Positions 1 to 7,090 of a stretch of 11,297 bases of DNA are shown here, in pieces. The DNA is from Kiritimatiellia bacterium (GTDB taxonomy: Bacteria; Verrucomicrobiota; Kiritimatiellia; RFP12; DVOR01), in contig JAFTHG010000168.1 of the NCBI GenBank assembly GCA_017457555.1, forward strand, positions 1 through 11,297. The letters are read 5' to 3'. The position numbers and the translations under genes were made by a program. The notes under the pieces were generated by a model. It did not search any database and had not been told where the DNA came from. It saw only the letters and a list, made by a program, of their open reading frames with translations. Each line of letters begins with the position of its first letter. Positions within the stretch are counted from its first letter, which is position 1.

Positions 1-1086
1 AAAACTCCTATTACACTTGCTTGTGGCGGAACTGGTGGTCATATTCACCCCGCTATTGCCGTTGCGGATAAACTTCGTGAGGCAGGACATCCGCTCTCGC
101 TCATCCTTTCCGGTACCCGTGATGCCGAGAATCATACCGCAACCACGTGGGATGGCCCTTTACTCAAATCCGGCGCACGGCCCATCCGCCCCCACCCCCT
201 TCAATTACTTGCAAAGGTGCGCGCCTTTTTCCGTTGCGTACGCGTCCTGAAGCAACAGCGTCCCGCAGTGCTCTTTGCGACAGGCGGTTATACCTGCTTC
301 CCACCCGTTGCCGCAGCGCGCTTCTTAAAGATTCCCGTAGTCTTCCATGAAGCCAACAGTTTGACGGGATCTGCTATCCGCTTTTGTTGCAAACACTTTC
401 ACATTGCAACCGTGGCGACCTCCTTTCAGGACACTGCCGCACAATTGCCCGGCACGCCAACCGTCTTTACAGGCTTGCCACTCCGCCAACACGTCTTGGA
501 TACGTTGGCAAAAGCCCGTGCCGTTGCAAAAAACAGTGACACGTTTTCGATTCTCATCACAGGAGGCAGTCAAGGTGCACACGGCATGAATCTCCTGATT
601 GCCCCCGTATTAGTTTCTTTGGCAAAGGCAGATGAAAAGGTACGCATTCTCCATCAGTGTGGCAACCATGATCTCGCTTGGTTGCAAGAGCTCTATGCCG
701 ATGTTGCCAATCGTGTCACACCAACCGCATTCATTCAAGATATGGGCACAGCGTATGGTCAGGCCGACCTCGTGATCGCTCGTGCCGGAGCAGCGACCTG
801 TTTTGAAATCGCTCGATGCGCGGTGCCGACTATTTTCATTCCGCTCCCGACTGCTGCCGATAATCACCAGCGAAAGAATGCCGAAGCTCTCGTGCGGTGT
901 GGTGGTGCCATCTGCTTGGATCAACGCACCACATCGCCTGAACAATTTGCAGAGGCCCTGCGGACACTTTATTCCGATGCGCCGATGCGCCAACGGATGC
1001 GACAGGCCTTTTCGGAAATCCCGCAATCCGATGCTGCTCAGGCCGTAGCCAATCTGCTTCTCCACGTCGCCCATCCCTCCGCATGA
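1..1086 (+). CDS. murG: MurG, lipid II-forming UDP-GlcNAc transferase (5' partial)
   Basis: Transfers GlcNAc from UDP-GlcNAc to undecaprenyl-pyrophosphoryl-MurNAc-pentapeptide (lipid I to lipid II) at the inner face of the cytoplasmic membrane. The reading frame is open from base 1, and by comparison with the family only a few N-terminal residues including the start are missing. Visible motifs, numbered from the first codon in the window, are the first G-loop GGTGGH at 9-14, TGGY at 94-97 followed by a VVFHEAN segment, the second G-loop GGSQGA at 188-193, and the nucleotide-sugar site RAGAATCFE at 261-269 followed by PLPTAADNHQRKNA at 281-294. E269 and the DNHQ segment are the usual UDP-GlcNAc contacts of the family. 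The length of about 361 residues is normal. The stop codon overlaps the start of mtaB by 4 bp (ATGA), so the two are likely co-transcribed and translationally coupled. Identification is confident. Confidence 0.96.
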   Translation, partial: KTPITLACGGTGGHIHPAIAVADKLREAGHPLSLILSGTRDAENHTATTWDGPLLKSGARPIRPHPLQLLAKVRAFFRCVRVLKQQRPAVLFATGGYTCFPPVAAARFLKIPVVFHEANSLTGSAIRFCCKHFHIATVATSFQDTAAQLPGTPTVFTGLPLRQHVLDTLAKARAVAKNSDTFSILITGGSQGAHGMNLLIAPVLVSLAKADEKVRILHQCGNHDLAWLQELYADVANRVTPTAFIQDMGTAYGQADLVIARAGAATCFEIARCAVPTIFIPLPTAADNHQRKNAEALVRCGGAICLDQRTTSPEQFAEALRTLYSDAPMRQRMRQAFSEIPQSDAAQAVANLLLHVAHPSA

Positions 1087-2342
1087 GTGCCACACACGCC
1101 TCCCCCACGCTTGCCTTTCAGGTCTTTGGCTGTCGCTTAAATCAAGCAGAAGCCGAGGGATGGCAATCGGCACTTGCGGCAGAAGGTTACACAATCCTCT
1201 CCAATCAATCGGCAGACGTCCTCTGCGTTCACTCCTGTGCGGTTACCGAGCCTGCCGTTAAAGAGGTTACACGCTTTTTAAAGAGGCAACGCCACAGGTT
1301 CCCGAAACAAGCCATCATCTTAAGCGGGTGTGCGGCAACCTTAGTGGGAGATTTACCGATTGACTTACGCATTCCGCACGATGTGAAGGCAACATGGTTG
1401 CCTCGCGTACGCGCCTTTCTCAGCACCCATATCTCTGCTCCTTCCGCAGGACACCCCACTCCAGCCGCGCATCGGACGCGAGCATCTCTCATTGTACAGG
1501 ATGGCTGCGACCATTTCTGTGCCTATTGTATTGTTCCCCATCTCCGTGGCAAGCCGGTGTCAGAACCTGCCGAGGCCTTACTCAAACGGGCCGAACGCCT
1601 CTTCGCGGAGGGCTACCGTGAAATTGTTCTGACAGGTTGCCATCTGGCGCTTTACCAAGACCCGACACATGGTTTTGACTTCATCGAACTCCTGCGCCGT
1701 CTCTGTGACGTGCCGGGTGAAGGTCGCTTCCGGATCGGGTCATTAGAGCCCTGTATTCTTGATGATGCGGCACTCATTCGACTCATTGCAAGTAGCGGAG
1801 AGCGAATTTGCCGTTTCCTCCATTACCCGATGCAAACCGCCGATGACACCCTCTTACGGGCGATGTTTCGCCGTTATACGCAAGCCGATTTACGCAAGGT
1901 GCTGGACTGCGTCTGCACGGAATTACCGCACTGTGGTCTCAGTGCTGATTGGATTGCAGGCCTTCCCGGAGAAACTGCTGAAGCAGCAGAAGCAACTGCC
2001 CATTTTATTGCCAGCTATCCCTTTACGGGAGCACACGTCTTCCCCTACTCTAAACGTGAGGGAACGCCGGCCGCGACCTTCCCGAATCAAGTTCCGCCCC
2101 AAGAAATTCTACAGCGCGCCAAGCGCTTACGGGACGTGGCTCACGCCCAACAATTGCGCCAATTGCAACTCCAAATCGGGCGTCCCCTCAATGTCATTCC
2201 GGAGCAGAGCGATGGGGCCTTTCGCAAAGGGTGGTCCTCCGAGCGTTTCCGGTGCAGACTTCCTGCGTCCTATCCGCGCGGACAATGCGTCACCGTCATC
2301 CCCAAAGCTTTAGAGGGTGACACCCTGATTATTCCAAACTGA
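1083..2342 (+). CDS. mtaB: MtaB-type tRNA t6A37 methylthiotransferase
   Basis: Radical-SAM methylthiotransferase of the MiaB/MtaB/RimO group, predicted to convert t6A37 to ms2t6A37 in tRNAs such as tRNA-Lys. The N-terminal UPF0004 domain carries the three cysteines for the auxiliary [4Fe-4S] cluster: C17 in FGCRLNQAE, C52 in HSCAVTE and C83 in SGCAAT. The radical-SAM triad follows in GCDHFCAYC at C142, C146 and C149. The C-terminal ~60 residues, with RGQCVTVIPKALEGD, fit a TRAM RNA-binding domain. Its 419 residues are normal for the family. The SCAVTEPA version of the second cysteine motif favours MtaB over MiaB or RimO, but the subfamily is from memory of motifs and not a search. The start is the ATG overlapping the murG stop; no Shine-Dalgarno precedes it, which fits coupling to murG translation. 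Confidence 0.9.
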   Translation: MSATHASPTLAFQVFGCRLNQAEAEGWQSALAAEGYTILSNQSADVLCVHSCAVTEPAVKEVTRFLKRQRHRFPKQAIILSGCAATLVGDLPIDLRIPHDVKATWLPRVRAFLSTHISAPSAGHPTPAAHRTRASLIVQDGCDHFCAYCIVPHLRGKPVSEPAEALLKRAERLFAEGYREIVLTGCHLALYQDPTHGFDFIELLRRLCDVPGEGRFRIGSLEPCILDDAALIRLIASSGERICRFLHYPMQTADDTLLRAMFRRYTQADLRKVLDCVCTELPHCGLSADWIAGLPGETAEAAEATAHFIASYPFTGAHVFPYSKREGTPAATFPNQVPPQEILQRAKRLRDVAHAQQLRQLQLQIGRPLNVIPEQSDGAFRKGWSSERFRCRLPASYPRGQCVTVIPKALEGDTLIIPN

Positions 2343-2357
2343 GATTAACGTGCAGTC

Positions 2358-3599
2358 TTAACGCAGTGGTGTTGGCACCGCCGGCACCACAAAGTAGACT
2401 TTATCGCCCGGGCGCACACGCTCCGGTACAACAAAGGTGGCCCATGCTCCTCGCGCGACTGCTTCTGGCGATGCGTCATCTTGGCGTAAGGCATCTACAA
2501 CAAAATCCACCACGCCAGTCTTTGGTCCATGAATTGCCACGCGCGTGCCCGGCTTCAACACGCCTTCATGTACCAGCACTTCCGCCACCTGATGACGGGC
2601 ATAGTAATTGCGAATCACGCCTAAATAAAGCTTCTTTTCTGTGGCTAAATTCGCATCCGAAGTCGTAAACTGCTCCTGCCCCGGGCGCCCCCGGAGAAGT
2701 CCTTCAGCAAAGGGTCGATGATAAACCGCCTCAACCAGCTTCCGGCAAGCGGCCCGACACGCCTCATCATAGGTGCCGGCAGCAATCGCATCCAGTGCCA
2801 TGCGATACGCTTTAATTACATTAGCGACATACTCCGGATTGCGTGCACGTCCCTCAATCTTCAACGATGCGACACCAGCCGCCACCAATTCCGGCAAAAG
2901 GTCTAACGTACACAAATCTTTTGCCGATAAGATGAAGCTCGGTCCGATTTCAAATGCGGCATCAGCGCCACGTTCGCTCCCATCTGAAACCTCTTGAATG
3001 TGATAGCGTCTGCGACAGGGTTGCAAACATTGTCCGCGCGAAGAGGAGCACCCATACGCCATCTGCGAGAGAAAACACCGGCCACTCGTGGCCACACACT
3101 GTGCGCCGTGGGCAAAGACTTCAATCGGCACACCGCCCTCTTTCGCAATCACCGCGATGTCTTCTAACGAACACTCACGAGCCAGCACCACACGTTCTGC
3201 TCCCTGCGATGCCAGAAAGCGCACTGCATCCACATTTGAAGCTGACATCTGTGTAGAGATATGAACCGGGATTCCGGCTGCTTTGGCGCGTTGAATCACC
3301 GCCCAGTCACAGGCAATTACTGCATCCACTCCCGCAGTTTTCAAGCAGGCAATGGTGCGCTCTAATTCAGGCAACTCCTCCTGATAGACAATCGTATTGA
3401 GCGTAACATAGAGTTTGGCGTGCTGCCGGTGCGCAGCTTCTACCAAGGCAGGAATCTGGTTAAAGTGCAGACAGCCATCCTGACTGCGCCGCATATTGAA
3501 ACGACCGATACCGATGTAGATCGCATCGGCTCCTTGTTTCAATGCGGCATTAAAACTTGCCCGATCACCTGCGGGCGCTAACAATTCCGGTAAATTCAT
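2358..3599 (-). CDS. Peptidase U32 family protein, probable tRNA ho5U34 hydroxylation enzyme (TrhP-like)
   Basis: U32 proteins are called peptidases but many are prephenate- or Fe-S-dependent RNA or quinone hydroxylation factors (TrhP, RlhA, UbiU/UbiV). The N-terminus has the family signature ELLAPAGD at 5-12. The U32 pattern is seen at 160-178 (EVFAHGAQC then GRCFLS). Cysteines C168, C175, C191 and C230 are spaced like the [4Fe-4S] ligands of U32 proteins; C184 and C195 are extra. SLKIEGRARNPEYV is also typical. At 413 residues it is close to the shorter TrhP/YegQ type and much shorter than RlhA, so tRNA U34 hydroxylation is the best guess, not proven. It is cytoplasmic, with no signal peptide. 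It converges on mtaB with 15 bp between the stop codons. No Shine-Dalgarno lies at a normal distance from the ATG (see the promoter entry). Confidence 0.85.
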   Translation of the reverse strand: MNLPELLAPAGDRASFNAALKQGADAIYIGIGRFNMRRSQDGCLHFNQIPALVEAAHRQHAKLYVTLNTIVYQEELPELERTIACLKTAGVDAVIACDWAVIQRAKAAGIPVHISTQMSASNVDAVRFLASQGAERVVLARECSLEDIAVIAKEGGVPIEVFAHGAQCVATSGRCFLSQMAYGCSSSRGQCLQPCRRRYHIQEVSDGSERGADAAFEIGPSFILSAKDLCTLDLLPELVAAGVASLKIEGRARNPEYVANVIKAYRMALDAIAAGTYDEACRAACRKLVEAVYHRPFAEGLLRGRPGQEQFTTSDANLATEKKLYLGVIRNYYARHQVAEVLVHEGVLKPGTRVAIHGPKTGVVDFVVDALRQDDASPEAVARGAWATFVVPERVRPGDKVYFVVPAVPTPLR

Positions 3600-3606
3600 A
3601 GCACAC

Positions 3607-3636
3607 AGTATACCTTAAAATGCGTTATACACGCAA
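3607..3636 (-). promoter_or_regulatory. Candidate sigma-70 promoter of the U32 gene, possibly giving a leaderless mRNA
   Basis: On the minus strand TTGCGT (3636-3631) and TATACT (3612-3607) are separated by 18 bp and match the -35/-10 consensus well. The -10 box ends only 7 nt before the ATG of the U32 gene, so initiation would fall at or just before the start codon. The nearest Shine-Dalgarno-like AAGG is about 13 nt from the ATG and overlaps the promoter spacer. The box lies directly downstream of the GH2 terminator, where a new promoter is expected. The match is by eye and unproven. Confidence 0.4.
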
Positions 3637-3659
3637 AAGTTGCCGCTTTATGGGAATAC

Positions 3660-3694
3660 AAAAAGAGCCGGAAGCAAGTGATGCCTCCGGCTCT
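3660..3694 (-). terminator. Intrinsic terminator of the GH2 gene
   Basis: Read on the minus strand, arms 3694-3682 and 3676-3664 form a 13-bp stem with one G-U pair and a 5-nt UCACU loop. The stem starts with AGAGCCGGA. A run of five T follows directly (3664-3660). It sits 26 bp after the GH2 stop codon and before the U32 promoter, so it separates the two minus-strand transcription units. Confidence 0.9.
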
Positions 3695-3719
3695 GCAAAA
3701 GAGAAGTCTACCAATTACT

Positions 3720-6335
3720 TCAGTTCATCGGCGCAATCGTCACAGGGATCTTGATTTCGGGCAAACCTTCAGCCTTCACGGCCACCATCGCTGTGCCCGT
3801 TTCGCCACGTTTACCCCGCACCACAGCCAGCAAGCGGCCGTTGAAGAAACGCTGGTTCAGATCCTGCATACAGGTCCAATCCGTGGGATCGCCATTACAG
3901 AAGCCTGCCAAATCTGCAGGTCCTTCAATGGAGAACTGCACCTTACGGCTATCGGTAGGCACCACATTTCCTGCGGCATCCGTCAATGCCAATTCCACAA
4001 AGGCAAGATCACGTGCATCACCCACAATCGTGTTACGGTCCACGTCCGCAGTCACCGCAACAGGCACTCCGGTGGTGACACGCTTAGCGGCTGCCCACGG
4101 CTGACCATTCTTTTTCACCACCACTTCCACTGTGCCGGGTTCATACACCACCTCTTCCCATGTGAAGCGGTACTGATTCTTGCTCACTGCCAGCGAACGG
4201 TCTTTCTGGGTGAACGTGCCACCCTCGCCACGACGGCGTACACCTTGGCTCTTGCCATTGATGAAGAGTTCGGCTTCATCGCCACTGGTAAAGACCATCA
4301 CCGGTGTGACACGGCCTTCATTCCCCTGCCAATTCCAATGCGGCAAGATGTGCGCCTGCGCTTTATCCGGATTCCACTGGCTCTGGTAGAGATAGTAGAT
4401 ATCTTTCGGGAAGCCCGCAAGGTCAATAATGCCGAAGTACGAACTGCGGCTCACGGCACGACTGCCCATAGCGGCATACTCACGCATAATCGCTTCACGC
4501 TGAGCCTGTGGCAGATGCTTGATGTTATTTTCAATTGAGGCGTCCTGATTGTACGGCGTAGGCTCACCAATATAGTCAAAACCTGTCCACACATACTCTC
4601 CGGCAAAATCCGGAGCCTTCGTCTGTGCGAACAATTCGGTATCCGGGCAGGTGCCCCAGTGTGTGCTGGCCAGACCATACGCACTCACCTGATGCGGCAC
4701 TGCACCGGGTTTGAAATAACCGCCCCCTACACTCCAGTCCAAGGGGAAATTGTAGGTATCCCGAGTCCCTACGCACGAACACGTTTCCGAACCATAGAAA
4801 GGTTTATCGGGATGGGAGTCACGGAAGGCTGCATACAGGTGCGGCTTGTAGTTGAAACCATAGATATCCATCGTGTCAATAAAGCCATTCTTCCACGCAT
4901 TCTGGTCATTACACCCCACCGTGTACGGACGCGTCAGGTCGTACTTGCGAATCTCATCACGCAAACCATAGCCGATACGGAAGTTCAGGTCATTCCAGGC
5001 CTGATTATCCTTGCTCATCGTCTGCTCCATGATTTCATTACCACCGCTCCAGGCAATAATGCTGGGGTGATTACGATCACGTTCCATGAAATTCTTGACA
5101 TCCTTCTGCCACCATGTATCCCAGTAAATGTGGTAACCATTCACCTTCTCATACTTCTGACGTTTCCAGATATCAAAGAGTTCATCCACCACAAGAATAC
5201 CATGCTTATCACAGAGGTCAAGCACTTCAGGTGCGGGCGGATTGTGCGTCATACGGATGGAATTACACCCCATCTCTTTGAGCTTTTCGATTTTACGCTC
5301 GTAAGCACGCGTATAGAACGCTGCACCGAGTGCGCCGAGATCGTGGTGTTCGCAGACGCCTTTGAGTTGCACACGTTTGCCATTCAGGAAGAAACCTTCC
5401 TTACGCCATGCAATACTCCGCACCCCAAAGGTTGTGGCATGCGTATCAATCTCCTTACCCTCCATTGCGATTGCAGTCTGCAATTGGTAGAGATTCGGCG
5501 TTTCACAACTCCACAAGCGCGGATTGGAAAGGCGTAATTCCTGTTCAACAACACGCTCCGTGCCGGGAGCAATCGTCACAGTTACCGCCTGAGCCGTCAC
5601 GCCTTCAACTTGTTGATTCACCGTAATTTCAGCAGGGACAGCCCCCGTATTCGCCACCGTTGTCTGAATCTTAACCAGAGCCGAATCGTCCGTGATCTCC
5701 GGAGTCGTGACATAGGTCGGCCACTGCGTCAAATGCACCGGCCCCGTCTTCTCCAACCACACGTGGCGGTAGATGCCAGCACCGGGATACCAACGGGTTG
5801 ACAGCGCCAGATTACTTGCCATCACTGCGACCAGATTGGATTGACCGGCCTTCAAATAAGGCGTAATATCCACCCGGAAAGAACTATAACCGTATGCCCA
5901 CTCGCCAGCTTTCTGGCCATTCACATAGATTTGCGGACGGGACATTACGCCATCAAAATCCAAATACCAGCGATCCTTATCCGCATTGAAATCCGCCGGC
6001 ACGTCGAACTGCTTGCGATACCAGCCCCAGCCCTTCCACGGCAGCTTGCCCGTTTCATTCGGCTCCTTTTCCAGAAAAGGACTTTCAATCGCCCAGTCAT
6101 GCGGCAACTGAACAGCCTTATAACCCGTTTCATCAGCGTCCACTGCTGCGTGAACCAGATATCTGGGCTGATCGGGTTGAGCCGCAGAAGCCACTGTTAA
6201 TGCACCGATATGCTGCGGTGCATCACTCCCGCAATACTTGAATTTCCAGCCAAAATCAAACGTTTCACGCGCACCGGCATAAGCCGTTGCCACACCGAAC
6301 GCGACCGCAAAAGAAAAGAGATTTTTCAACAACAT
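3720..6335 (-). CDS. Secreted GH2 beta-galactosidase-like glycoside hydrolase with DUF4982 domain
   Basis: A retaining exo-glycosidase of family GH2, probably acting on beta-galactosides in the periplasm or outside the cell; other GH2 activities cannot be excluded. It has 871 residues from the chosen ATG at 6335, which is followed by a hydrophobic signal peptide with a likely AYA cleavage site near residue 20. AAGGA lies 10 nt and GAGG 2 nt upstream of this ATG. An in-frame ATG at 6392 has no ribosome site and would bury the signal. Domains in order: sugar-binding jelly roll (about 25-200), immunoglobulin-like GH2 domain (about 205-305), TIM barrel (about 315-600), DUF4982 (about 670-735) and a C-terminal Ig-like domain (about 760-871). 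The acid/base is E434 in SGGNEIM and the likely nucleophile is E517 in YGSETCS; EYVWTGFDYIGEP is also typical. It stands alone, with its own terminator. Confidence 0.92.
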   Translation of the reverse strand: MLLKNLFSFAVAFGVATAYAGARETFDFGWKFKYCGSDAPQHIGALTVASAAQPDQPRYLVHAAVDADETGYKAVQLPHDWAIESPFLEKEPNETGKLPWKGWGWYRKQFDVPADFNADKDRWYLDFDGVMSRPQIYVNGQKAGEWAYGYSSFRVDITPYLKAGQSNLVAVMASNLALSTRWYPGAGIYRHVWLEKTGPVHLTQWPTYVTTPEITDDSALVKIQTTVANTGAVPAEITVNQQVEGVTAQAVTVTIAPGTERVVEQELRLSNPRLWSCETPNLYQLQTAIAMEGKEIDTHATTFGVRSIAWRKEGFFLNGKRVQLKGVCEHHDLGALGAAFYTRAYERKIEKLKEMGCNSIRMTHNPPAPEVLDLCDKHGILVVDELFDIWKRQKYEKVNGYHIYWDTWWQKDVKNFMERDRNHPSIIAWSGGNEIMEQTMSKDNQAWNDLNFRIGYGLRDEIRKYDLTRPYTVGCNDQNAWKNGFIDTMDIYGFNYKPHLYAAFRDSHPDKPFYGSETCSCVGTRDTYNFPLDWSVGGGYFKPGAVPHQVSAYGLASTHWGTCPDTELFAQTKAPDFAGEYVWTGFDYIGEPTPYNQDASIENNIKHLPQAQREAIMREYAAMGSRAVSRSSYFGIIDLAGFPKDIYYLYQSQWNPDKAQAHILPHWNWQGNEGRVTPVMVFTSGDEAELFINGKSQGVRRRGEGGTFTQKDRSLAVSKNQYRFTWEEVVYEPGTVEVVVKKNGQPWAAAKRVTTGVPVAVTADVDRNTIVGDARDLAFVELALTDAAGNVVPTDSRKVQFSIEGPADLAGFCNGDPTDWTCMQDLNQRFFNGRLLAVVRGKRGETGTAMVAVKAEGLPEIKIPVTIAPMN

Positions 6336-6459
6336 CGCCTCTAAATCCTTAAGGTTAATCCAATAAGACAAATTACAGGTGAAGCGTATCACATTCTATA
6401 CATCGGAAACAAGCAGAAAAACGCTCCAGCCACCCCTGTGTATTATTGGACACACCGAC

Positions 6460-6582
6460 CTACGAACCAAAAGCAAAAGAATGCCCTGCAACCTCATAGC
6501 ATTCGTCAATATCCACAATTGACTCCATTCCTTTTGTAATAGGCACACGGCCGTCACCAGTGAAGAATTGACAATTACACAT
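6460..6582 (-). CDS. Possible 40-residue small protein, function unknown
   Basis: A short minus-strand ORF begins MCNCQFF, continues through MESIVDIDECYEVAG and ends AFGS-stop. The composition (many G, D, E, V and I; few R, S and P) and the high share of G at codon position 1 look more like a real protein than the serine- and arginine-rich translations of the other frames here. Against it, no Shine-Dalgarno precedes the ATG, no family is recognised and third-position GC looks lower than in the neighbours. The N-terminal C-x-C could bind metal, but nothing else supports that. It could also be a remnant of a larger decayed gene. Confidence 0.22.
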   Translation of the reverse strand: MCNCQFFTGDGRVPITKGMESIVDIDECYEVAGHSFAFGS

Positions 6583-6675
6583 CGTGCAATGCCGCAAAAT
6601 AGGAAAGTTTTAAGAAAAGAGCTATCAAAAAGGAAAGAAAAGAGCACATCACCCTACGCCCCGGCTTGGCAAGAA

Positions 6676-6718
6676 TCTGCCGAGAGATGTGTCCTCACCC
6701 CGAAAATCACCTCCCCAC
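6676..6718. repeat. Direct repeat copy 1 (~43 bp)
   Basis: The first 34 bp match 6770-6803 with one substitution (T versus C at the 17th base), and the similarity continues to TCCCCAC with a small length difference. The two copies are 94 bp apart. The unit starts TCTGCCGAGAGATGTG. It does not resemble an insertion-sequence end known to me and is not within a coding frame. Confidence 0.85.
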
Positions 6719-6769
6719 CCTCCATTCACACCTCGCCAGAAAGATCATCGCCTCTGAACGTCTAAACGT

Positions 6770-6814
6770 TCTGCCGAGAGATGTGCCCTCACCCCGAAAA
6801 TCAACGTTCCCCAC
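6770..6814. repeat. Direct repeat copy 2 (~45 bp)
   Basis: Second copy of the unit at 6676-6718. It is preceded immediately by the palindrome GAACGTCTAAACGTTC (6756-6771), whose right arm overlaps the first two bases of the repeat. Copy 1 has no such palindrome before it. Confidence 0.85.
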
Positions 6815-6934
6815 TCACCGCCGAAGAAGCCTGCACGCTACAAACCTCTCACGCTTTCTCTCTGTCGCTCCGCTATGGAGATGATAGCACAGGTGGATGG
6901 TTCTGACAAATGACGTGGGTAAATGTGGGGGAAG

Positions 6935-7090
6935 TTATCAACAGGGTTAAGGCGAAAAATCGGCAATTTTGAGCCAAAATATCAGCGAAAAGGCGGGTCA
7001 ATTTCAGCGACATTGAAGCGCAGTTTCGCTGAAATTGAGCAGCCGTTTCAGCGAAATTGGACTTATCAACAGGCACAATCGTGTTGATAA
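6935..7090. other. Cluster of DnaA-box-like nonamers
   Basis: TTATCAACA occurs at 6935-6943 and 7063-7071 on the plus strand and at 7090-7082 on the minus strand. It matches the DnaA box TTATNCACA except for A instead of C at position 7. The last two form a perfect 9-bp inverted pair with a 10-bp spacer. Weaker relatives are TTTTCAACA (7263-7271), TTATACAGA (7174-7182), TTACCCACG (6922-6914, minus) and ATATCCACA (6509-6517). Three identical nonamers within 156 bp in a non-coding stretch is more than expected by chance, but binding by DnaA is inferred. Confidence 0.4.
6955..7064. repeat. 22-bp-period array of imperfect palindromes (iteron-like)
   Basis: Consensus 17-mer CAATTTCAGCGAAATTG is an inverted repeat, CAATTTC-AGC-GAAATTG. 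Good copies start at 6999 (plus), 7021 (reverse orientation, CAGTTTCGCTGAAATTG) and 7043 (plus, CCGTTTCAGCGAAATTG), each exactly 22 bp after the last. A fourth, matching at 13 of 17 positions, starts at 6977, and a degenerate fifth is in phase at 6955. Each good copy keeps one perfect half-site and has 1-2 changes in the other. The period is close to two helical turns, which would place a bound protein on one face of the DNA. Because 22 is not a multiple of 3 the array does not encode a protein repeat. DnaA-like boxes flank it. Confidence 0.8.

Noticed and set aside
2366..2390. Hairpin with an 11-bp stem (two T-G pairs) near the convergent ends of mtaB and the U32 gene, considered as a bidirectional terminator
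   Set aside because: No T-run follows it on either strand and it lies within the last codons of the U32 gene.
3678..5537. Long open frames on the plus strand opposite the GH2 gene (3678-4538 and 4659-5537)
   Set aside because: They are antisense to a well-supported gene, have no family motifs, and their composition reflects the complement of the GH2 codons.
6976..7064. CRISPR array
   Set aside because: The repeats are 17 bp palindromes with 5-bp gaps, far too short for spacers, and no cas gene is present.
6873..7076. Minus-strand 67-codon frame through the palindrome array
   Set aside because: The 22-bp period shifts frame at each repeat, so the repeat is not protein-level, and the translation has no recognisable features.
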